In this document: piece by piece, positions 47,381 to 55,022 of the stretch
Layout: each line of letters begins with the position of its first letter
How positions within the stretch are numbered: the stretch's first letter is position 1
From: Mycobacterium sp.
GTDB lineage: Bacteria; Actinomycetota; Actinomycetes; Mycobacteriales; Mycobacteriaceae
NCBI GenBank assembly: GCA_021732005.1
Contig: JAKFVT010000034.1
Coordinates: forward strand, 1-64,000
DNA length: 64,000 nt
Reading direction: 5' to 3'
The notes under the pieces: model-generated
Databases searched by the model: none
What the model was told of the DNA's origin: nothing
What the model saw: only the letters and a program-made list of their open reading frames with translations
Made by a program: the position numbers and the translations under genes

Positions 47381-48697
47381 CTACCGTACGGTTGGTTGAG
47401 CCAATCCCTTCGGCCAGGGCAACCTGCTGTCGATGGTGCGGAACACGCTCCAGCCGATCACCGTGCCCAGCGCGATGGACAGAATCGCCGCTCCGGTCAC
47501 GCCGAGGCTGGCCACGCCGATGTTGCCGCCGGTGGCGGCCTGGCTCACCGACTCGAAGCTCAGCGCTCCGGGGACCAGCGCCCAGAACGCCGCGAGCATC
47601 ATCACGATCGCCGGGGGTGAGGTCTTGATTCGCGATGCCAGCATCGCGAACGGCACCGTCAGGAAGGCGCCGATGAAGCCGGAATAGGCTGCCGCCACGA
47701 ACTTTCCGGCGATCGCCTGGCCGACCAGTGCGACCGCGATCGCGGCCATCAACCACACCAGTGAGCCCTTCGGTGCGGACAGATAGATGTACAACCCGAA
47801 CCCCACCACGATGATCGCCACGTACAGCGACCACGGACCCATCTGCGTCGATGGTGTCTGCGGAAGCACCTCCCCGGCGACATGCACACCCAACGCGACG
47901 CCGAACACCAGAAGCGCCAGCTGAGCGATGCCGTAGACCAGCCGGCTGGTGCCGCCGATCAGCTGGTTACTGGCCAGCTCCATCGCGCCGATCGTCAGCG
48001 ACATGCCGGGCAACATCGCCACCAGGGCCGGGGCTATCACCCGTAGCAGACCGTCATTCGCGGTATCGGCCACGAACCACGTCGCCAGCATCGTCACGAT
48101 CATCGCGGCCAGCGTGGGTAGAACCGGGCTGAGCGACGGGAACGGGCGCCCGAGTAGGGCGATCGCGCCGACCACCAGGCCGAGGAATACGTAACCCGGC
48201 AGCGAGGCCCAGGTGGGATTGATGACCATGCCGAAACCGACTGTGGTGACGGCATATCCGAGAGTCGTGGCGATCGGGCCGAACCGCGGACGCAGGGCGC
48301 GTGCCCGCTTGGTCGACTCAACCGCGTCGGCGGGTGTGATCGCCCCGACGGACGCCAGACTGGCGATGTCGTCGATGCGGCCGGCCATGTTCAGCTGCAC
48401 CGAGTAGGTCGTCGAGGTGTCCACCTCGTAGGCGACGGTGCCCACCTGGATCATCAGCACGGTGGGGAGCACGACGATGCGCACCGGCGCGGTGGTGTAC
48501 TGCGCGGCGATTTCCAGCAAGCGGGCGTACACCAGCTGAGTCGGCTGCTCGACTTCGAGCAGGGCGATGCCGATCTCCCGCAGCATCGCCGCCACTTCGA
48601 CCTGGTCGTGCGAGTCCGGCGGACCGAGCGGCTCCGGGGGAATCTTGCGGATCGCGTCGAAGATCCGTGTGCGCCGAGCCCGTCGCTTGTCGTTCAT
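47381..48697 (-). CDS. thrE: Threonine/serine exporter ThrE family
   Basis: 438 residues from ATG 48697. A soluble N-terminal part (about 30-155, ThrE-type ACT-like, VLPTVLMIQVGTVAYEVDT) is followed by ten helices in two halves (GPIATTLGYAVTTVGFG; MGPWSLYVAIIVVGFGLY). It exports threonine or serine in Corynebacterium; the same is inferred here. AAGGA lies seven bases before the ATG within a 19-bp tandem duplication. A longer start at 48724 would read through that duplication and is less likely. Confidence 0.88.
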   Translation of the reverse strand: MNDKRRARRTRIFDAIRKIPPEPLGPPDSHDQVEVAAMLREIGIALLEVEQPTQLVYARLLEIAAQYTTAPVRIVVLPTVLMIQVGTVAYEVDTSTTYSVQLNMAGRIDDIASLASVGAITPADAVESTKRARALRPRFGPIATTLGYAVTTVGFGMVINPTWASLPGYVFLGLVVGAIALLGRPFPSLSPVLPTLAAMIVTMLATWFVADTANDGLLRVIAPALVAMLPGMSLTIGAMELASNQLIGGTSRLVYGIAQLALLVFGVALGVHVAGEVLPQTPSTQMGPWSLYVAIIVVGFGLYIYLSAPKGSLVWLMAAIAVALVGQAIAGKFVAAAYSGFIGAFLTVPFAMLASRIKTSPPAIVMMLAAFWALVPGALSFESVSQAATGGNIGVASLGVTGAAILSIALGTVIGWSVFRTIDSRLPWPKGLAQPTVR

Positions 48698-48698
48698 A

Positions 48699-48736
48699 CC
48701 CGCATCCTTACGAACTGCCCGCATCCTTACGAACTG
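48699..48736. repeat. Perfect 19-bp tandem duplication over thrE ribosome site
   Basis: CCCGCATCCTTACGAACTG occurs twice in direct tandem (48699-48717 and 48718-48736). On the thrE strand each copy contains AAGGA and an ATG, so the ribosome-binding region is doubled. It lies between the DUF1622 stop and thrE. Confidence 0.9.
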
Positions 48737-48742
48737 GTGGTG

Positions 48743-49126
48743 TCACGTCGTGGCTGACTGCCCGGCGGGATCCGGCGCGGCCTGCGGCCGGCGGTTCTTC
48801 TGCCACGGCCAGTAGCCGGTGATCTCCAACTCCAGCGAGAAACTCAGGAACGTCCGGATCAGCACGATGCCGGCCAGCACCGCCACACTGCGGGCGTCCG
48901 GGGTCACCGCGACGGTCCGGATGATGTCGGCGGCGACCAGAAGCTCCAGGCCCAGCAGGATCGAGCGGCCGAGCTGCTGGCGGAACGCCCGGTAGGCGTC
49001 GCCGGTCCGCAACCGGCGCAGCACCCCGGTGGCCGAGAGCAGCGCGCCGATCGCGATCACGGCGACCCCCGTCGCGTCGATCGCCTTGCCCACCGTCTCG
49101 ATGACCTCGAAAAAGTTCACCGCCAA
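48743..49126 (-). CDS. DUF1622 membrane protein
   Basis: 127 residues from TTG 49126, or 125 from GTG 49120. Two to three hydrophobic helices: ATGVAVIAIGALLSATGVL, LGRSILLGLELLVAADII and SVAVLAGIVLIRTFLSFSLE. The LELLVAADIIRTVAV stretch is the DUF1622 signature. Function unknown. The start lies one base after the stop of the upstream gene, so the two are coupled. Confidence 0.85.
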   Translation of the reverse strand: MAVNFFEVIETVGKAIDATGVAVIAIGALLSATGVLRRLRTGDAYRAFRQQLGRSILLGLELLVAADIIRTVAVTPDARSVAVLAGIVLIRTFLSFSLELEITGYWPWQKNRRPQAAPDPAGQSATT

Positions 49127-49127
49127 A

Positions 49128-49598
49128 TTATCTGGCGGGCATGACCATCGTCGCTGTTGCCGCGCCGTCCTGTTCGGTCGCGCGAACCGACACCTGCGTG
49201 CCGGCCTGGAGCGGCTGCGGTGGCTTACGGGTGTCGGTGTTCAGCACATAGGTCTGACTGAAGCCGTCCTGGCTGCGCACCGTCACCGAGCTGTCCGACG
49301 CGGCGGTGACATCGCCGGTCTGGGTCACTTCGGTGCTGAATCCGCCCTTGCCGTCGGATACGACGTTCTGGCCGTGCAGCGATCGCTGTGACCCGCCGGG
49401 ACCGCCCGGGCCGCCGCCACCCCAACCGGGCGGACCGCCCGCGTGGCTGTCACCGCTGCCCGCGGCGGCGGAGACCACCACGCCACCGACCACGGCAAGT
49501 GCGGCGGCGATCCCGACGGCAGCCGCTGTCGTGCGGTTCGACCAGGTCTTGGGGTGCTCTGCGGGCGCACCCCACACAGGCTGCTGTTCGACACTCAT
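49128..49598 (-). CDS. Membrane-anchored DUF5666-like protein with Gly/Pro linker
   Basis: 156 residues from ATG 49598. A short cytoplasmic part with WGAPAEHPKTWSN precedes one transmembrane helix (TAAAVGIAAALAVVGGVVVS) and a Gly/Pro-rich extracytoplasmic linker GPPGWGGGGPGGPGGS. A small beta domain resembling DUF5666 follows (DVTAASDSSVTVRSQDGFSQ, GTQVSVRATE). It is divergent from the response regulator 130 bases away, so may be under its control. Its linker resembles the loops in the GT39 proteins nearby. Confidence 0.7.
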   Translation of the reverse strand: MSVEQQPVWGAPAEHPKTWSNRTTAAAVGIAAALAVVGGVVVSAAAGSGDSHAGGPPGWGGGGPGGPGGSQRSLHGQNVVSDGKGGFSTEVTQTGDVTAASDSSVTVRSQDGFSQTYVLNTDTRKPPQPLQAGTQVSVRATEQDGAATATMVMPAR

Positions 49599-49728
49599 GA
49601 CCCCACGGTGGGCAGCCAAGCTGTGTGTCCGCTGTGCACGCGATCAGCGCGTTCTGTGGATCACGTTTCACAGCGGGGGCATAGGAATGCCATAGGAACC
49701 ACTCATCGCCGCTCTCATACTGGAGAAC

Positions 49729-50463
49729 ATGACCTCTTCAGCGGCGGAACGTGTCGTGATGCGCCGAGCCGATGGAAACCCGATAACGGTGCTTGTGGTG
49801 GACGACGAGACCGTCCTGGCCGAGATGGTGTCGATGGCGCTGCGCTACGAGGGCTGGACCATCGCCACCGCCGCCGACGGAGCGTCGGCGATCACCACGG
49901 CCCGCAGCGCGCGGCCGGACGCCGTGGTGCTCGACATCATGTTGCCCGACATGAGCGGCCTGGACGTGCTGCGCAAGCTGCGCGAACAGAACCCTCAACT
50001 GCCGGTGCTGCTGTTGACCGCCAAGGACGCGTTGGAGGATCGCATCGCCGGGCTGACCGCGGGCGGCGACGACTACGTCACCAAGCCGTTCTCCATCGAA
50101 GAGGTCGTGCTGCGGCTGCGGGCCCTGCTGCGTCGTACCGGCGTGACCACCGAGGACAGCGGCGCCCAGATCGTCGTCGGTGATCTGGTGCTCGACGAGG
50201 ACAGCCACGAGGTGACCCGAGCCGGTGAACCGGTCTCGCTGACATCCACCGAGTTCGAACTGCTTCGCTTCCTGATGCGCAACCCCAAGCGGGTGTTGTC
50301 GAAAGCCCAGATCCTGGACCGGGTTTGGAGCTATGACTTCGGCGGTCGGTCCAACATCGTCGAGTTGTATATCTCGTACCTGCGCAAGAAGATCGACAGC
50401 GGCCGCGACCCGATGATCCACACGTTGCGCGGCGCGGGCTATGTTCTCAAACCTGCGAGCTAA
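49729..50463 (+). CDS. OmpR/PhoB-type response regulator
   Basis: 244 residues. The receiver domain is at about 18-135, with acidic pair DDE (25-27), phosphorylation site Asp69 in VVLDIMLPD, and switch residues T (LLTAKD) and K (YVTKPF). The winged-helix effector domain is at 145-240 with VSLTSTEFELLRFLMRNPKR and NIVELYISYLRKKID. Overall most like TcrX/PhoP-type mycobacterial regulators. It overlaps the kinase gene by 23 bases and starts an apparent five-gene unit. Confidence 0.92.
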   Translation: MTSSAAERVVMRRADGNPITVLVVDDETVLAEMVSMALRYEGWTIATAADGASAITTARSARPDAVVLDIMLPDMSGLDVLRKLREQNPQLPVLLLTAKDALEDRIAGLTAGGDDYVTKPFSIEEVVLRLRALLRRTGVTTEDSGAQIVVGDLVLDEDSHEVTRAGEPVSLTSTEFELLRFLMRNPKRVLSKAQILDRVWSYDFGGRSNIVELYISYLRKKIDSGRDPMIHTLRGAGYVLKPAS

Positions 50464-51943
50464 CACCCGGTCGCTCAGTGCGCGGCTGCTGATCGGCCAG
50501 CTGTGTCTGCTGCTGGTCGTATGCCTCGGCATCGGTGCGGTGACAATCCTTGCGCTGCACCAGTATCTGATCGGCGAGGTCGACAATCAGCTGCGCGAGA
50601 CCGCCCACCGATCGGCCATCATCTACGGCGAGCCACTACCGCCACCGCTGCCACCGGCATTGCGCGACAACCGGCCACCGTGGCCGCGGCCCGGGCCCGG
50701 GCCGCAGTTCCTGGACGCTCCTGGACAGCCGATCGGAATGGTCGCGGCCGTGATCACCAACGGCACCGCCAGCGACGCCGGCCTCCTCGGTCCGGGTGGC
50801 GTGCGCGCGCAGGTACCTTTCGGCGCGACAGCCGAACTCACCAGGAACGCCGAACAGCGCCGCCCGGTGACGCGCAACCTCGACGGCCTCGGCGACTACC
50901 GGGTGATCTCGGTTCGCAGCAGGCTGACCGGTGAGACGCTGGTGATCGGGTTGAGCTTGGGCAATCTCAACGCGACGCTGCTGCGGGTGGCACTGACCTT
51001 CGCGGTGGTGACGCTGGCGGCGCTGGCGGTGGCCACGACCGTCGGCATCGTGATCAACCGTCGTGCGCTGGCGCCGCTTACCCGGGTCGTGGCCACCGCG
51101 GGCGAGGTGGCGAACCTGCCGTTGGACCGTGGCGAGGTGGAACTGCCCGTACGGGTCTCGGACACCGATGCGAATCCCTATACGGAGGTGGGCCGGCTGG
51201 GGCTGGCGCTGAACCGGATGCTCGACCACATCTCCACCGCGCTGTCGACGCGGCAGGCCAGCGAGAGCCGGGTGCGTCAGTTCGTCGCGGACGCCAGCCA
51301 TGAGCTACGCACCCCTCTGGCCGCAATCCGCGGTTATACCGAACTGGCACAACGTAAACGGGATCAGGTGCCCGACGACGTGGCGCACGCGATGGGCCGG
51401 GTGGAGTCCGAGGCCGAACGCATGACCCACCTCGTCGAGGACCTGCTGCTGCTGGCGCGGCTGGACTCCGGGCGCCCGCTGGAACGCGAGCCGGTCGACC
51501 TGTCCCGGCTGTCGGCCGACGTCGCCAGCGACGCGCACATCGCCGGACCCGACCACGAGTGGAACCTCGACGTACCGTCGGATCCGCTGTATGTCACCGG
51601 CGACGACGCCCGACTGCACCAGGTCGTGGCCAACCTGCTGGCCAACGCCCGCACTCACACCCCGCCCGGGACGACGGTCACGTTGTCGCTGCACGCGGAG
51701 CCCGACGCCGCGGTGCTGCGGGTGGTCGACGACGGGCCGGGCATCCCGGCGGAGCTGCAGTCCGAGGTGTTCGAACGATTCGCGCGCGGGGACACGTCGA
51801 GATCCCGCAAGGGGGGATCCACCGGCCTCGGCCTGGCGATCGCGTCGGCCGTCGTGCGGGCGCACGGCGGGGCCATCGAGCTGGTCAGCGTGCCGGGCCT
51901 GACCGAATTCACGGTGCGGTTGCCCCGATCGGCCCGATCATGA
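50441..51943 (+). CDS. Sensor histidine kinase
   Basis: 500 residues. First helix at about 15-40, an extracytoplasmic sensor with a Pro-rich stretch (PLPPPLPPALRDNRPPWPRP) and about 145 residues, second helix at 182-206, HAMP, then HisKA with His287 in DASHELRTPLAAIRGY, and HATPase with N in VVANLLANARTHT, DDGPGIP and STGLGLAI. The partner is the overlapping response regulator. The stop overlaps the next gene (ATGA), so kinase and glycosyltransferase are co-translated. Confidence 0.93.
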   Translation: MFSNLRANTRSLSARLLIGQLCLLLVVCLGIGAVTILALHQYLIGEVDNQLRETAHRSAIIYGEPLPPPLPPALRDNRPPWPRPGPGPQFLDAPGQPIGMVAAVITNGTASDAGLLGPGGVRAQVPFGATAELTRNAEQRRPVTRNLDGLGDYRVISVRSRLTGETLVIGLSLGNLNATLLRVALTFAVVTLAALAVATTVGIVINRRALAPLTRVVATAGEVANLPLDRGEVELPVRVSDTDANPYTEVGRLGLALNRMLDHISTALSTRQASESRVRQFVADASHELRTPLAAIRGYTELAQRKRDQVPDDVAHAMGRVESEAERMTHLVEDLLLLARLDSGRPLEREPVDLSRLSADVASDAHIAGPDHEWNLDVPSDPLYVTGDDARLHQVVANLLANARTHTPPGTTVTLSLHAEPDAAVLRVVDDGPGIPAELQSEVFERFARGDTSRSRKGGSTGLGLAIASAVVRAHGGAIELVSVPGLTEFTVRLPRSARS

Positions 51944-53736
51944 TCCGCAGCAAGCACTATGGCGCTCTCGCGGTGCTGCTGGCCGTCACGGCCGTGCTGT
52001 ACATGTGGAACCTGGGCGCCAGCGGATGGGCGAATCCGTTCTATTCGGCGGCGGCGCAGGCCGGCGCGGAGAATTGGACGGCCTGGCTGTTCGGGTCGAG
52101 CGACGCAGGCAACGCGATCACGGTCGACAAGACGCCTGCTGCATTGTGGGTGACCGGTCTGTCGGCGCGCGTGTTCGGGGTCAATCCCTGGAGCATCCTG
52201 GTGCCGCAGGCGTTGTTCGGCGTGACCGCCGTCGCGGTGCTTTACGCTGCCGTGCGCCGAGCCAGCGGACCGTGGGCCGGACTCTTCGCCGGCGCGGTGT
52301 TGGCGCTCACCCCGGCCGCGGCGCTGATGTTCCGGTTCAACAATCCCGATGCGCTGCTGGTTCTTTCGCTGGTGGTGGCCGCCTATGCCACGATGCGCGC
52401 ACTGGACGACGGCGCCGGGTGGTGGTGGATGCCGCTGGCGGGAGTGGCGGTCGGCGTCGGCTTCCTGGCCAAGATGATGCAAGCCTTCTTGGTGCTGCCC
52501 GCTCTCGGCGCGGTCTTTCTGTTCGCTGCCGCGGCGCCGCTGCGGACACGGCTCGTGCGCCTGGCGGCCGCCGTGGCTACCCTGCTGGTGTCCGGTGGCT
52601 GGTATCTACTGCTGGTCGCCGTGTGGCCTCCGACGGCGCGGCCGTATATCGGTGGTTCGCAGCACAATTCGATCCTCGAGCTGGCACTGGGCTACAACGG
52701 CCTGGGCCGCATCACCGGTGAGGAAACCGGCGGCCTTGGCAACATGAACTCCGATGTCGGGTGGGCGCGGCTGTTCGGTGCAGAGATGGGCACCCACATC
52801 GCCTGGCTGCTGCCCGCCGCGGCCATCGCGATCGCCGCCGGGCTGGTGATCACCCGCTGCGCTCCCCGTACCGACGTCACCCGGGCTGCGCTGCTGTTGT
52901 GGAGCGGCTGGCTCGTCGTCACCGCGGTGGTGTTCAGCTTCGCCAACGGCATCCTGCACCCGTACTACACCGTGGCGCTGGCCCCGGCGATCGCCGGCGG
53001 CCTGGCGATCGGCACGGCACTGCTGTGGCGGCATCGCACCGATATACGCGCTGCCACCACGCTATCCGGGATGGTTGTGATCACCGGTGTGCTGGCTTAC
53101 ATTCTGCTGCAGCGTGATTCGCAGTGGTTGTCGTGGCTTCGGGTGGCGGTCGTCGTCAGCGCCATCGGCTGTGCCCTGTTGTTGCTGGTGGTGGTGCGCC
53201 TGCCGCGCCGGGTCGGCATTGCGGTGGGGATGGTGGCCGTGGTCGCGGCGCTGGCCGGACCGGCCGCGTTCTCGTTGGCCACCGTCGTCGCTCCGCACAG
53301 CGGTGCCATCCCTTCGGTGGGCCCGTCGAGCGGGCGGGGCGGACCGCCGGGCGGCATGTTCGACGCACCTCGACCGGGCGCGGCGCTGACGGCCTCATTG
53401 CGTCAGGATGCCGGCCAATTCACTTGGGCGGCAGCAGTAGTCGGTTCGAGCAACGCCGCCGGATACCAGCTTGCGACCGGCCTGCCGGTAATGGCCGTCG
53501 GCGGCTTCAACGGCACTGACCCCGCTCCGACCCTCGAACAGTTCCAGGCCTACGTCACTGCGCGCCGCATCCACTGGTTCATCCGCTCTGACATGCCCGG
53601 ATTCATGTTCGGCAACCGGTCGGGCAGTGACGCCGCCGAGCAGATCCAGCGTTGGGTGAGCGCGAATTTCACGTCCCACGAGGTCGACGGCGTCACCGTC
53701 TACGACCTGTCGCAGGGATTCACAGCCGCCGCATAG
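51940..53736 (+). CDS. GT39-family glycosyltransferase (first copy)
   Basis: 598 residues from ATG 51940, about 13 transmembrane helices, GT-C fold. The first loop reads SGWANPFYSAAAQAGAENWT, then NAITVDKTPAALWVTGLSAR, the GT39/PMT-like D-containing motif. RFNNPDALLVLSLVVAAY and GSQHNSILELALGYNGLGRI are shared with the paralogue at 55022-56929. It probably uses a polyprenyl-phosphate sugar to decorate an envelope polymer or protein. The C-terminal extracytoplasmic part (ATGLPVMAVGGFNGTDPAPT) is about 130 residues. It overlaps the kinase by four bases. Confidence 0.88.
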   Translation: MIRSKHYGALAVLLAVTAVLYMWNLGASGWANPFYSAAAQAGAENWTAWLFGSSDAGNAITVDKTPAALWVTGLSARVFGVNPWSILVPQALFGVTAVAVLYAAVRRASGPWAGLFAGAVLALTPAAALMFRFNNPDALLVLSLVVAAYATMRALDDGAGWWWMPLAGVAVGVGFLAKMMQAFLVLPALGAVFLFAAAAPLRTRLVRLAAAVATLLVSGGWYLLLVAVWPPTARPYIGGSQHNSILELALGYNGLGRITGEETGGLGNMNSDVGWARLFGAEMGTHIAWLLPAAAIAIAAGLVITRCAPRTDVTRAALLLWSGWLVVTAVVFSFANGILHPYYTVALAPAIAGGLAIGTALLWRHRTDIRAATTLSGMVVITGVLAYILLQRDSQWLSWLRVAVVVSAIGCALLLLVVVRLPRRVGIAVGMVAVVAALAGPAAFSLATVVAPHSGAIPSVGPSSGRGGPPGGMFDAPRPGAALTASLRQDAGQFTWAAAVVGSSNAAGYQLATGLPVMAVGGFNGTDPAPTLEQFQAYVTARRIHWFIRSDMPGFMFGNRSGSDAAEQIQRWVSANFTSHEVDGVTVYDLSQGFTAAA

Positions 53737-53780
53737 CAAACGCAAATTGGGCCCTCACCGCCACGGCCGACGATAACAGC

Positions 53781-55022
53781 ATGACCATCACCGACATCCC
53801 CGTGGCACGCCGACGCAATGCCGCACTGACTGCCGCCAACCGCGGCGTGCCTGTGCTCGATGTCGTCGTCCCGGTGTACAACGAGCAGGCCGTGCTGGCC
53901 GACTCGATCCATCGGCTGCACCGCCACCTGCGTGAGGACTTCCCGTTCTCGTTCCGCATCACGATCGCCGACAACGCCAGCATCGACGACACCCCCGCGG
54001 TGGCGGCCGGTCTGGCCGCCGAACTGCCCGAGGTCCGCATGGTGCGGCTCGAGCAGAAGGGCCGGGGGCGGGCGTTGCGCGCGGTGTGGTCGACCTCGGA
54101 TGCGCCGGTGCTCGCCTACATGGACGTCGACCTGTCGACCGATCTGGCTGCGCTGTCACCGCTGGTGGCACCGCTGGTGTCGGGGCATTCCGATCTGGCC
54201 ATCGGCACGCGGCTGGGTCGCGGCTCCCGGGTGGTGCGCGGCGCCAAGCGGGAGGTCATCTCGCGCTGCTACAACCTGATCCTGCGTTCGACACTGGCCG
54301 CCAAGTTCAGTGACGCCCAGTGCGGTTTCAAGGCGATCCGCGCCGATGTCGCGGCCGAGTTGCTGCCCTACGTGGAGGACACCGGCTGGTTCTTCGACAC
54401 CGAGCTTCTGGTGCTGGCCGAGCGCAGCGGCCTGCGTATCCACGAAGTTCCCGTCGACTGGATCGACGACCCCGACAGCCGGGTCGACATCGTGGCCACC
54501 GCGGTCGCCGACCTGAAAGGAATCGCACGCTTGCTCAAGGGATTCGGCACCGGACAGATCCCGGTCAAGGCGATCGGGGCGCAGTTCGGTAATCAGGCGG
54601 GTGCACCGAAGTCGCTGTTGAACCAAGGCGTGCGCTTTGCGGCGATCGGCATCGCCTCCACATTGGCCTATCTACTGTTGTTCCTGCTGCTGCGTCCGAT
54701 CGGTGCCCAGGGGGCCAACCTGGTGGCGCTGCTCGTGACGGCGATCGCCAACACCGCGGCGAACCGACGGTTCACCTTCGGGGTCCGCGGCCGAGGCGGC
54801 GTGGCACGCCATCAGTTCGAGGGCTTCGTGGTCTTCGGTATCGGGCTGGGCTTGACCAGCGGTGCACTGGCGCTGCTGCACATGGTGGGCGAACCGCACC
54901 GCGCCGTCGAACTGGTGGTGCTGATCGCGGCCAACCTGATGGCCACCGTCGTTCGCTTCGTGCTGTTGCGCGGCTGGGTGTTTCACCCCCGCCGCACCGG
55001 CCAGACTGTTGGAGGAAAGTAA
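53781..55022 (+). CDS. Polyprenyl-phosphate GT2 fused to GtrA domain
   Basis: 413 residues from ATG 53781. The N-terminal GT2 domain (20-240) is DPM1/bactoprenol-type: LDVVVPVYNEQAVLADS, ITIADNASIDDTP, MDVDLSTDLAAL (metal DxD) and the acceptor part GCKAIRA-like CGFKAIRADVAAELLPYVED. The C-terminal GtrA-like domain has four helices (about 270-400). It likely loads a sugar onto decaprenyl phosphate and flips it, feeding both flanking GT39 enzymes. The stop and the next start overlap (TAATG). Confidence 0.9.
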   Translation: MTITDIPVARRRNAALTAANRGVPVLDVVVPVYNEQAVLADSIHRLHRHLREDFPFSFRITIADNASIDDTPAVAAGLAAELPEVRMVRLEQKGRGRALRAVWSTSDAPVLAYMDVDLSTDLAALSPLVAPLVSGHSDLAIGTRLGRGSRVVRGAKREVISRCYNLILRSTLAAKFSDAQCGFKAIRADVAAELLPYVEDTGWFFDTELLVLAERSGLRIHEVPVDWIDDPDSRVDIVATAVADLKGIARLLKGFGTGQIPVKAIGAQFGNQAGAPKSLLNQGVRFAAIGIASTLAYLLLFLLLRPIGAQGANLVALLVTAIANTAANRRFTFGVRGRGGVARHQFEGFVVFGIGLGLTSGALALLHMVGEPHRAVELVVLIAANLMATVVRFVLLRGWVFHPRRTGQTVGGK

